A stretch of 8,031 bases of DNA from Gammaproteobacteria bacterium (GTDB taxonomy: Bacteria > Pseudomonadota > Gammaproteobacteria > Pseudomonadales > Pseudohongiellaceae). The stretch lies in contig CANCGR010000094.1 in NCBI GenBank assembly GCA_947377625.1, forward strand, positions 1 to 8,031. Direction: 5' to 3'. Each line of letters begins with the position of its first letter. Within the stretch, counting starts at the first letter, position 1. Position numbers and translations under genes: made by a program. The notes beneath the pieces were generated by a model. It was given only the letters and a program-made list of their open reading frames with translations. It was not told the DNA's origin and made no database searches. Positions 1 to 5,955 of the stretch are shown here, piece after piece.

Positions 1-721
1 CATCGGCAGTGACCGCATCCAGTGCTGCCAGCAACTGTTGGCCGAGACGAGTGAAGAAGTTCTGGATGGTGCAGACCTGTGCCAGCGGATATTGCTGCTG
101 CCAGTCATTACGCAATTGCGTCTCACCGTCTTCAGGAAACGCAAAGATCAGATCAATGTCGGATGACAGATTAAGATCGCCGGCGCCGTGTTTCCCCATT
201 GCCAGCACGATCAATTGCTGCGACTGGTCATCGCTGCCGAGCGGCTGGCCATAGTGGGTTTCCAGCTGCTTCTGCAGCAGTGGCAACGCATAACCGATGC
301 AGACATCGGCCAGCGCTGTGAGATCCTTGCAGGTTTGTTGCAAGCTGGCGCGCCCGCTGACGTCACGCCATACGATGCGTAACCATTCACGCTGACGGAA
401 ACGTCTGAGCAGCCTCTGCAGCGCCGCCATCGTATCGGAATTTTTGTCCGGCTCAGGCAAGTAGCGCTGTTTGAAATCATCAAGATGCTGGCGCCAATTG
501 GTGTAGTCACGCGTCAAATCGCCTTGCTGCAACAGATCAATCAACAGATCTGCACGAGTCAGACACAAGTCGATGATGTGATCGCTGGCCAGCCACACGG
601 CCGGCAATTCCGCCATCAGTGCACGCTGCCCATCAAGGACATGCTTGTATTCCGGTTCGCGCGCCAATACTTCCTTGAATTGTTGCTGTGTGCGCAACAG
701 CAGATCAGTAGCAGCTTGCAT
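1..721 (-). CDS. glnE: Bifunctional glutamine synthetase adenylyltransferase/adenylyl-removing enzyme GlnE, N-terminal part (cut by window edge)
   Basis: GlnE adds and removes AMP on glutamine synthetase in response to PII signalling, so it sets cytoplasmic nitrogen assimilation. The frame is open from ATG at 721-719 to the window edge, giving 240 residues of a protein that is usually about 900-1000 aa. Residues 175-195 read M-G-K-H-G-A-G-D-L-N-L-S-S-D-I-D-L-I-F-A-F. This is the nucleotidyltransferase signature of the N-terminal adenylyl-removing domain, with the metal-binding DxD at Asp188/Asp190. Further GlnE landmarks are RFRQREWLRIVWRD near residues 110-123 and QNFFTRLGQQLLAALD near the edge. 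The common KLGG reads KHGA here. The start fits the family N-terminus and lies 9 bases after the gspE stop. Only a weak TGAG-like ribosome site precedes it, so translation may be coupled to gspE. The C-terminal adenylyltransferase domain lies outside the window. Confidence 0.93.
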   Translation of the reverse strand, partial: MQAATDLLLRTQQQFKEVLAREPEYKHVLDGQRALMAELPAVWLASDHIIDLCLTRADLLIDLLQQGDLTRDYTNWRQHLDDFKQRYLPEPDKNSDTMAALQRLLRRFRQREWLRIVWRDVSGRASLQQTCKDLTALADVCIGYALPLLQKQLETHYGQPLGSDDQSQQLIVLAMGKHGAGDLNLSSDIDLIFAFPEDGETQLRNDWQQQYPLAQVCTIQNFFTRLGQQLLAALDAVTAD

Positions 722-730
722 CGACGCCGC

Positions 731-2530
731 TCAATGGGATTCTGGTGACACGCGCAACACTTCGATCATCGAGGTGCGGCCACTCGCCACTTTCTGGGCG
801 CCACTCAGACGCAGGCTGCACATGCCTTCGCGGTAGGCCGCTTGGCGCAACTTGCCAAGGTCGACCTGCAGATCGACCAGCTCGCGCAGGGCCGGCGACA
901 TTTCCATGATTTCATAAATGCCTTGCCGCCCCTTGTAGCCGGTGTCACGGCATTCAAGGCAGCCGCCGGGTTCATAGACTTTTTTCGGCAGCGTGGTTTG
1001 CCAGGGCGTAGTGAGGTTTTGCCAGAGACTCGCATCTACCTCAACTTCGCGTTTGCAGTGCGGGCACAGAATACGCACCAGTCGTTGCGCCAGCACACCG
1101 ATGACCGTGGCTTTGATCAGATAAGACGGCACACCGAGTTCCAACAAGCGGGTTATCGCCGCTGGTGCATCGTTGGTGTGCAGTGATGAAAACACCAGAT
1201 GGCCGGTGAGTGCCGCCTGAATGGCAATCTCGGCGGTTTCCAGATTGCGTATCTCGCCGATCATGATGATGTCAGGGTCTTGCCGGAGCAGCGCTTTCAC
1301 GCCGCTGGCAAAATTGAGATCAATGTTCTCCTGCACCTGCATCTGGTTGAAACTCGATTCCACCATTTCAATCGGGTCTTCGATGGTGCACACGTTGACT
1401 TCCAGCGTGGCCAGCGTTTTGAGTGTGGAATACAGCGTGGTGGTCTTACCGCTGCCGGTGGGGCCGGTAATCAACACGATGCCATGCTTGTGGCCGATCA
1501 TTTTTTGCCAGCGTGCCAGGTCTTCAGCGCTGAAGCCAAGATCGCCGAACGACTTGAGCAATACATCCGGATCGAAGATTCGCATCACCAGTTTTTCACC
1601 GAACGCGGTCGGCATCGTCGACAGACGCAGTTCAACTTCATTGCCTTCCGGGCTCTTGGTCTTGAGACGCCCGTCCTGCGGCCGGCGTTTCTCTGTGACA
1701 TTCATGCGCCCCAGCAATTTCAGGCGGCTGGTGACTGCAGCCAACACCTGGATGGGAATCTGGTAAACCGTGTAAAGAACGCCATCGATACGGAAACGCA
1801 CATTACCGATATCGCGACGCGGTTCGATGTGGATGTCGCTGGCGCGCTGCTCAAACGCATATTGCAACAGCCAGTCAACGATGGTGACGATGTGCTGGTC
1901 GTTGGCTTCCGGATCTTTGCTTTTGCCAAGCTCCAGCATCTGGTCGATGCCGCTGAACGAAGAATTGGTTTTGCCCTTGTTGGTGGCGAACTGGATTGAG
2001 GTGGACAGCCGGTAGAGCTCGGTTGTGAGTCGTTGCAATTCCAGCGGGTTCGCTACTACGCGTTTGATCGGGCGGCGCAAGATGTGGGCAAGACCGGCCT
2101 CCCACGAACTGACAAAAGGTTCGGCGGAGGCGACAGTCACCTCCTTGTCATTGGCTTCTACTGCCAGAATCTTGTGACGCTGACTGAAGGCAAATGAAAA
2201 CACGCCGGTGACTTTGGCCGCGTCGATGTTGAGCGGGTCAATGCGCAGATAAGGCTGGCCACTGTAATACGCCAGTTTCTGCGTGAGTGCTTCCAGATCC
2301 AGCGTATGGCCGGAACGTTTGCGATCGGGCAAGTTCTGTTCAGCCAGATAGACCAGCACATGTTGCTTGGATTGGCTGACACCGCGCCGGTCATCGACCA
2401 GCTTTTCCAGCTCATCCTGGGTGAGTTGCTTCTCTTCGACCAACAGATCACAGAAATCCCGCAGATCCAGCGGTCGGTCATGGCCGGGCGCGGGGCGAAG
2501 TTTGATGGCGGCGGCAGTAATGGTGGCCAT
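731..2530 (-). CDS. GspE/PulE/PilB-family secretion or type IV pilus ATPase (orphan)
   Basis: This is a 599-aa hexameric motor ATPase of the type II secretion/type IV pilus assembly family, acting at the cytoplasmic face of the inner membrane. An N-terminal regulatory region of the GspE-N/MshE-N kind covers roughly residues 20-170. The catalytic core follows: the aspartate-box region SDIHIEPR at 231-238, Walker A GPTGSGKT at 356-363, Walker B IIMIGEIRN at 421-429, and the His box GHLVFSSLHTNDA at 443-455. A tetracysteine zinc knuckle (Cys489, 492, 524, 527) is typical of GspE/PilB and absent from PilT retraction ATPases. The start ATG at 2530-2528 has GGAAG six bases upstream. No pilin, prepilin peptidase or inner-membrane platform gene is nearby, so the cognate machine cannot be named. 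The family is certain; assignment to GspE, PilB or MshE is open. It probably shares a transcript with glnE. Confidence 0.93.
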   Translation of the reverse strand: MATITAAAIKLRPAPGHDRPLDLRDFCDLLVEEKQLTQDELEKLVDDRRGVSQSKQHVLVYLAEQNLPDRKRSGHTLDLEALTQKLAYYSGQPYLRIDPLNIDAAKVTGVFSFAFSQRHKILAVEANDKEVTVASAEPFVSSWEAGLAHILRRPIKRVVANPLELQRLTTELYRLSTSIQFATNKGKTNSSFSGIDQMLELGKSKDPEANDQHIVTIVDWLLQYAFEQRASDIHIEPRRDIGNVRFRIDGVLYTVYQIPIQVLAAVTSRLKLLGRMNVTEKRRPQDGRLKTKSPEGNEVELRLSTMPTAFGEKLVMRIFDPDVLLKSFGDLGFSAEDLARWQKMIGHKHGIVLITGPTGSGKTTTLYSTLKTLATLEVNVCTIEDPIEMVESSFNQMQVQENIDLNFASGVKALLRQDPDIIMIGEIRNLETAEIAIQAALTGHLVFSSLHTNDAPAAITRLLELGVPSYLIKATVIGVLAQRLVRILCPHCKREVEVDASLWQNLTTPWQTTLPKKVYEPGGCLECRDTGYKGRQGIYEIMEMSPALRELVDLQVDLGKLRQAAYREGMCSLRLSGAQKVASGRTSMIEVLRVSPESH

Positions 2531-2536
2531 TGGGTG

Positions 2537-2541
2537 CTTCC
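2537..2541 (-). promoter_or_regulatory. Ribosome binding site of the gspE-type gene
   Basis: The minus strand reads GGAAG six bases before the ATG at 2530-2528. It supports this start and directly abuts the outer end of the inverted repeat at 2542. Folding of that repeat in mRNA could therefore affect ribosome access. Confidence 0.6.
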
Positions 2542-2640
2542 GGTCAGAAATTGGGGGTCAGAGTAAAAACTCCCTGCAGTTTACCCGCTTCCACTGACAA
2601 ATTTTTTGGGAATTTTTACTCTGACCCCCAATTTCTGGCC
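2542..2640. repeat. 33-33-33 inverted repeat (REPIN-like palindrome beside the RAYT gene)
   Basis: The left arm (2542-2574) and the reverse complement of the right arm (2608-2640) match at 31 of 33 positions. Both contain the core TTGGGGGTCAGAGTAAAAA. A 33-base loop separates them. The repeat fills most of the 121-base gap between the RAYT stop and the gspE start, ending 11 bases from each coding region. GGGGTCAGAGTAAAAATT-type words occur near TnpA_REP/RAYT genes in many proteobacteria (general knowledge, not searched here). Paired inverted copies next to a RAYT match the REPIN arrangement. In RNA the arms would form a very long hairpin that could attenuate read-through from the RAYT gene. 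No second copy of the core was seen in the window. Confidence 0.85.
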
Positions 2641-2651
2641 CCTCAATTTCC

Positions 2652-3587
2652 TCAGCGCAGCTCCAGCATCAACTTGTTCACCTGGCGCGACAGCATGGGA
2701 TTCTCGGGCAATTCCGCCCTCAATTTGCCGATAGTGGTAGACACCGTTCCGTAGCGCTGCAGGCCGAAATGCTCAGCGATCACTTGCAAGGTGACACCGC
2801 CCACTTCCTGGCACAGGTGCATGGCCACCCAGCGGGCGACATTCTTGGAATCAGGACCGCGAGCCGCTTGCACTATGCTGCCTTCGCCTACCTGGAAGAC
2901 ATCCGCCACACGGCTGATGATCTTGCGCATGGCCGGGCGTTTGCGTGCTGAGACCACCCGCGAACTCCGAGTGGCACCTGCGCGGATTTTATCGGCAAAA
3001 CCGGCATCGCCCAGCAAGGCAGGCCTGCTTTTGCGAGCAAAAAAATGCAACACGTAATCAGGCGGGGTTGTGGTTTTCTGGGCTTTGAGCAAGGTTTTGC
3101 GCTCTTCGCCACTGCCCAGTATTTCATCCACCCTGACAGGATCGGCCGGTTTCTGTTTGCCTTGATAGAACTGCAGGCTGCTGCCATGGATGCCAAAGTC
3201 GGTGGCGGCGGAAGTCACCGTCAACTGATGCAGATAGTGCAGCACATCAGCGACCAGCGCCGGTTGCACCAACACACTTTTGTAGCGGGTAGCGAATACC
3301 GAACCACGCCGCCCCTGCAGTTGCTGGCAACGCAAGGTGTAAAGCCCGTCCACCTGCCGCATGAAGCGACTGAGGTTGGCCTCTGGGGTTTTTACCAACA
3401 GCTGGTAATGGAACTTATGCAGATGCCATCCATGCAGCTCGACATTGAAGCGACGTGCTGCCAACAGCACAAGCTCCATAAAGAGCCCAGCGTGAGTTAC
3501 TGAAGGGAACAAAGGCTTGCCTGATTTTTTACCGTTACTGACGTGATAAAAAGCGTTAGCGAGTTCGATGCGTTGAGGTCTTGCCAT
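2652..3587 (-). CDS. REP-associated tyrosine transposase-like protein (RAYT/TnpA_REP) with DnaA-like C-terminal HTH and altered HUH motif
   Basis: This 311-aa protein belongs to the Y1/HUH transposase superfamily, TnpA_REP branch, whose members nick and mobilise REP palindromes. Visible landmarks are the N-terminal MARPQRIE (the usual family start), FYHV at 13-16, FHYQLLVKTPEANLSRFMR at 59-77, GLYT at 81-84, and RYKSVLV at 101-107. Tyr118 in LHYLHQ aligns with the family's catalytic tyrosine in RYIHLNPVRA. The HUH motif, normally His-hydrophobic-His, is H60-Y61-Q62. The SRGN loop after YHV is also lost, as is NPVRA. Residues about 220-311, with VIAEHFGLQRYGTVSTTI, resemble the DnaA domain-IV-like HTH seen in some RAYT groups. 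The ATG at 3587-3585 is preferred to a GTG at 3662 because of the family N-terminus. AAGGA lies 13 bases upstream, rather far. The frame is intact, so it is either domesticated or a variant catalyst. Confidence 0.87.
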   Translation of the reverse strand: MARPQRIELANAFYHVSNGKKSGKPLFPSVTHAGLFMELVLLAARRFNVELHGWHLHKFHYQLLVKTPEANLSRFMRQVDGLYTLRCQQLQGRRGSVFATRYKSVLVQPALVADVLHYLHQLTVTSAATDFGIHGSSLQFYQGKQKPADPVRVDEILGSGEERKTLLKAQKTTTPPDYVLHFFARKSRPALLGDAGFADKIRAGATRSSRVVSARKRPAMRKIISRVADVFQVGEGSIVQAARGPDSKNVARWVAMHLCQEVGGVTLQVIAEHFGLQRYGTVSTTIGKLRAELPENPMLSRQVNKLMLELR

Positions 3588-3626
3588 GGGACTACTGGGA
3601 TCCTTGTGTAGCTTGCCAAAATGAAA

Positions 3627-3688
3627 ATGCACTTTAGCTGCACAGGATACCCAAATATGCACTTAATGTGTAAATTTTGTGCATTAAA
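3627..3688 (-). promoter_or_regulatory. AT-rich leader of the RAYT gene with three ATGCAC-type motifs
   Basis: The spacer 3588-3707 is visibly richer in A/T than the flanking genes. On the plus strand ATGCACTTTA (3627-3636) and ATGCACTTAA (3657-3666) are direct repeats 30 bases apart, close to three helical turns. GTGCATTAAA (3679-3688) is the inverted form, TTTAATGCAC on the other strand. A possible minus-strand promoter is TTTACA (3674-3669) with TATCCT (3649-3644), but its 19-base spacing is poor. The motifs would flank or overlap it, as operators do. The repeats are seen directly; any regulatory role is inference. Confidence 0.4.
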
Positions 3689-3707
3689 AGGCTTGGTGAT
3701 TTTCATT

Positions 3708-3733
3708 AAAACCTGCGCGTGCGCACGCGCAGG
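3708..3733 (-). terminator. Rho-independent terminator after cmoB
   Basis: A perfect 22-base palindrome (half-site CCTGCGCGTGC, 3712-3733) begins two bases past the cmoB stop. On the minus strand it is followed at once by TTTT, then AATG. It can fold as a 9-bp GC-rich stem with a GCGC tetraloop. The plus-strand side has no T-run, so termination should act only on the cmoB transcript. The short four-T tract is the weak point. Confidence 0.75.
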
Positions 3734-3735
3734 AT

Positions 3736-4707
3736 TCAAAGGGTGGCGACCAGCACCGCTCGCATCGGTGCCGGATGTCCCTCCACCGTTAACGCAGGAT
3801 TGGCTGCATCCAGCGCCTGGCTTAGCGAATCAAAAGTCATCCATGGCGTTTGTCGCTGTTCCAGTGTGGTGGTTGCGGTTACATCGACGACGCGAATGTC
3901 GCGAAACCCGGTTTTTTGCAGCCATAGCTGCAAGGTGGCAGGACTCGGCAGAAACCACACGTTGTTCATGCGGCAGTAGCGATCAGGCGGCACCAAGGTC
4001 ATGCCAGCACCCCCTTCAATCACCAGCGTTTCCAGCACCAGCTCACCGCCTTTGCGCAGTTTCTTTTTCAACAGATCAAGATGCTCGAACGGCGAACGCC
4101 GGTGATAGAGCACGCCCATTGAAAATACTGTGTCGAAGCCGGGCAAGGACTCCGGCATTTGTTCCAGAGTCAACGGCAACACATGCACGGGCGGTGCAGG
4201 CAGAAACTTGCGCAAGGCCCAGTACTGCAACACATAGAGCAGCATTGGCTCTACGCCGACTACCAGTGACGCGCCACTGCCGGCCATGCGCCAGCAGTGA
4301 TAACCGTTGCCGCAACCGACATCAAGCACGCGCCGGCCAGCCAGCGGTGACAGATGCGGCAATACCCGCTGCCATTTCCAGTCAGAGCGCCACTCGGTAT
4401 CGATGTGCACCCCGAACAGTTCAAAGGGGCCTTTGCGCCAGGGATGCAGCTGCATCAGGGTTTGTTGCAGAGCTTCTTGCTGTAGAGGAGACAACTGCCC
4501 TGGCGCGCCGACACGCACCGCTGCGAGCAGTTCCACCACCTCTGGTACCAACGCCGGCAATGCCATCAATGCTTGCTGCCATTTGGCAAAGTCGCCGTGA
4601 CTGACAGTAGCCGCCAGATCTGCAGGTATTAGTGCAGCCAAGGGTGCAAGCGGTGTATTGGCAATGCTGCTTTGCAACTGCGAATAATCAAACAAGGTGA
4701 CAGCCAC
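3736..4707 (-). CDS. cmoB: tRNA U34 carboxymethyltransferase CmoB
   Basis: CmoB transfers the carboxymethyl group of carboxy-S-adenosylmethionine to 5-hydroxyuridine at tRNA position 34, giving cmo5U, which widens wobble decoding. From the GTG at 4707-4705 the protein is 323 aa, the same length as I recall for E. coli CmoB. Landmarks are HPWRKGPF with Lys92, IDTEWRSDWKW, the SAM-binding loop VLDVGCGNGYH (127-137), FSMGVLYHRRSP with Tyr201, LVLETLVIEG, and the C-terminal EGHPAPMRAVL with Arg316. Lys92, Tyr201 and Arg316 correspond to the E. coli residues that bind the carboxylate of the cofactor. The GTG shares its G with the cmoA stop (TAGTG), and GGTGA lies four bases upstream. Longer frames to 4752 would overlap cmoA without homology. 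A TTG at 4695 is the only close alternative start. Confidence 0.96.
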   Translation of the reverse strand: MAVTLFDYSQLQSSIANTPLAPLAALIPADLAATVSHGDFAKWQQALMALPALVPEVVELLAAVRVGAPGQLSPLQQEALQQTLMQLHPWRKGPFELFGVHIDTEWRSDWKWQRVLPHLSPLAGRRVLDVGCGNGYHCWRMAGSGASLVVGVEPMLLYVLQYWALRKFLPAPPVHVLPLTLEQMPESLPGFDTVFSMGVLYHRRSPFEHLDLLKKKLRKGGELVLETLVIEGGAGMTLVPPDRYCRMNNVWFLPSPATLQLWLQKTGFRDIRVVDVTATTTLEQRQTPWMTFDSLSQALDAANPALTVEGHPAPMRAVLVATL

Positions 4708-5432
4708 TATTTCACCGCGACCATGGAAGCAAAATTGAAACACTGGAACCACACGGCAAAACTGCTAAAGCCGGCCGCCATGATGCGCTGCTCGTGCGTG
4801 CGCAAGGTTTCCGGCACCAGCACGTTTTCTATCGCGGCGCGTTTGCGACTGATTTCAGTGGTCGAGTAACCATTCTGTTGCTTGAAGCGGTGATGCAGAT
4901 CGATGAACAACTCATTGAGTGCAGCATCTTCAAAATGGATTTTTTCCGACAGGATCAACATACCACCGGGACGCAAGCCTGCATGGATTTTGCGGATCAA
5001 CGCATCACGCTGCGCCAATGGCACAAACTGCAATGTGAAATTGAGCACCACCAGCGAAGCATTGTTGATGTCGACGTCAAGAATATCGGCACAACGCAGT
5101 TCAACCGGCACTGTGCTGCTGTCGCTGTCGATGATGGCCTGGCAGCGCGCGATCATCGCTGGCGAATTATCGATGGCGACGATGCCGCAACCCTCCGCCT
5201 TGATGTGATGCCGCAGCGACAAGGTTGCAGCACCCAGCGAACAGCCAAGGTCGTAGCACAGTGAATCATGCTGCGCGTAACGCTCCGCCATAGTGCCGAT
5301 TTGCGTAATGATGCTGCCATAGCCAGGCACCGAGCGATTGATCATGTCGGTGAAGACACTGGCTACTTTCTCGTCGAACACGAAGGCAGCCACCGGGCCG
5401 TCGTGCTGGAAGAGTGTGTCTTTGTCTTGCAT
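4707..5432 (-). CDS. cmoA: Carboxy-S-adenosyl-L-methionine synthase CmoA
   Basis: CmoA converts SAM and prephenate into carboxy-SAM, the cofactor used by CmoB, its translationally linked neighbour. The 241-aa protein is close to E. coli CmoA (247 aa) throughout: DTLF at the N-terminus, INRSVPGYGSII, the SAM-binding stretch YDLGCSLGAATLS (60-72), AIDNSPAMI, VVLNFTLQFV, LSEKIHFEDA, NGYSTTEISRKR and WFQCFNF near the end. Arg198 of SRKR matches E. coli Arg199, which helps bind the carboxylate ligand. The ATG at 5432-5430 gives MQDKDTLF, matching the family start. An upstream TTG at 5486 would overlap the HIT gene and add unrelated residues. No clear Shine-Dalgarno precedes the ATG. It follows the HIT stop by 22 bases, so coupling is likely. 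The product acts in the cytoplasm. Confidence 0.96.
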   Translation of the reverse strand: MQDKDTLFQHDGPVAAFVFDEKVASVFTDMINRSVPGYGSIITQIGTMAERYAQHDSLCYDLGCSLGAATLSLRHHIKAEGCGIVAIDNSPAMIARCQAIIDSDSSTVPVELRCADILDVDINNASLVVLNFTLQFVPLAQRDALIRKIHAGLRPGGMLILSEKIHFEDAALNELFIDLHHRFKQQNGYSTTEISRKRAAIENVLVPETLRTHEQRIMAAGFSSFAVWFQCFNFASMVAVK

Positions 5433-5454
5433 GCGCGTTGCCAATGGGTGCGCG

Positions 5455-5874
5455 TTAAAACTGCGCAGACTTGTGACCCGCAGCAATCAAGGCCTTACGA
5501 ATATTGGCTGCAGTTTCTGCCAGCAACGCTTGCGACATTTCCCTGGCCTGTTTGAAATCAAAATCAGCCGGGCTGTCGGCCGGTATCAGATGAATATGCG
5601 TGTGCGGCACTTCGAGACCGACAATCATCACACCCACACGCTTGCAGGGAATTACCGCCTTGATGCCTTTGGCAAGATGCTGTGCCACCTGCATGAGATG
5701 CGCAGCGGTGGCTGAGGGCACATCATCCCAATGATTGATTTCGGCATTCGGAATCAGGATCAGGTGACCCTGGCGGATCGGATGCAGCGTCATGATGGAA
5801 AAGCACACTTCATCTTTCCAGACAAAGTGGCCGGGCAATTCGCCCGCAAGGATTTTCGTGAAAAGGCTGGCCAT
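5455..5874 (-). CDS. HIT-family (histidine triad) protein
   Basis: This is a small 139-aa cytoplasmic protein of the HIT superfamily, whose members hydrolyse or transfer nucleotidyl groups on substrates such as AMP-lysine, AMP-NH2 or dinucleoside polyphosphates. The diagnostic motif VPHTHIHLIP carries His91, His93 and His95, with the middle-to-last histidines in the standard Hx-Hx-Hxx spacing. The N-terminal SLFTKILAGELPGHFVWKDE and the HPIRQGHLILIPN stretch are typical of bacterial HIT proteins of the HinT/Fhit-like branches. ATG 5874-5872 is chosen because AGGA lies seven bases upstream. A TTG frame seven codons longer has no such site. The gene precedes cmoA by 22 bases and probably shares its transcript. 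A direct link to tRNA modification is not shown. The exact substrate is unknown. Confidence 0.92.
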   Translation of the reverse strand: MASLFTKILAGELPGHFVWKDEVCFSIMTLHPIRQGHLILIPNAEINHWDDVPSATAAHLMQVAQHLAKGIKAVIPCKRVGVMIVGLEVPHTHIHLIPADSPADFDFKQAREMSQALLAETAANIRKALIAAGHKSAQF

Positions 5875-5881
5875 GGCTGAT

Positions 5882-5885
5882 TCCT
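5882..5885 (-). promoter_or_regulatory. Ribosome binding site of the HIT gene
   Basis: The minus strand has AGGA seven bases before ATG 5874-5872. This decides in favour of the MASLFTKI start over the upstream TTG. Confidence 0.65.
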
Positions 5886-5916
5886 GGGTGAACAACGACA
5901 GGCGGCATTTTCCGTT

Positions 5917-5941
5917 ACAACTGCCGGGTTCAGCCAGTTGT
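5917..5941 (-). other. Small hairpin between the DUF5916 gene and the HIT gene
   Basis: ACAACTG (5917-5923) and CAGTTGT (5935-5941) form a perfect 7-bp stem with an 11-base loop, 14 bases beyond the DUF5916 stop. No T-run follows on the minus strand, so it is at most a weak terminator or an mRNA 3'-end structure. The rest of the 81-base gap shows only the HIT ribosome site; I found no convincing promoter. Confidence 0.3.
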
Positions 5942-5955
5942 TTTGAAGGCCAAGA

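Noticed and set aside
1199..1999. Plus-strand open frame of 266 codons inside the gspE-type gene
   Set aside because: It mirrors the strongly conserved ATPase core on the other strand and has no family features or ribosome site of its own.
3588..3662. 25-residue N-terminal extension of the RAYT from a GTG at 3662
   Set aside because: The family begins at MARPxRIE. The extension has no homology and covers the AT-rich leader with the ATGCAC motifs.
2542..3733. A complete insertion sequence bounded by the inverted repeat and the 3712-3733 palindrome
   Set aside because: The two palindromes share no sequence, the downstream one is a cmoB terminator, and no target-site duplication or matching end repeat was seen. 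The RAYT and its repeat do not form a classical IS.
3621..4604. Plus-strand open frame of 327 codons across cmoB
   Set aside because: It has Pro/Ala/Arg/Cys-rich low-information composition, is antisense to cmoB, and runs through the terminator palindrome. It is a shadow frame.
4708..4752. 15-residue N-terminal extension of CmoB inside cmoA
   Set aside because: From GTG 4707 the length is 323 aa, as in E. coli, and the TAGTG junction is a normal coupled start. The extension merely reads cmoA in another frame.
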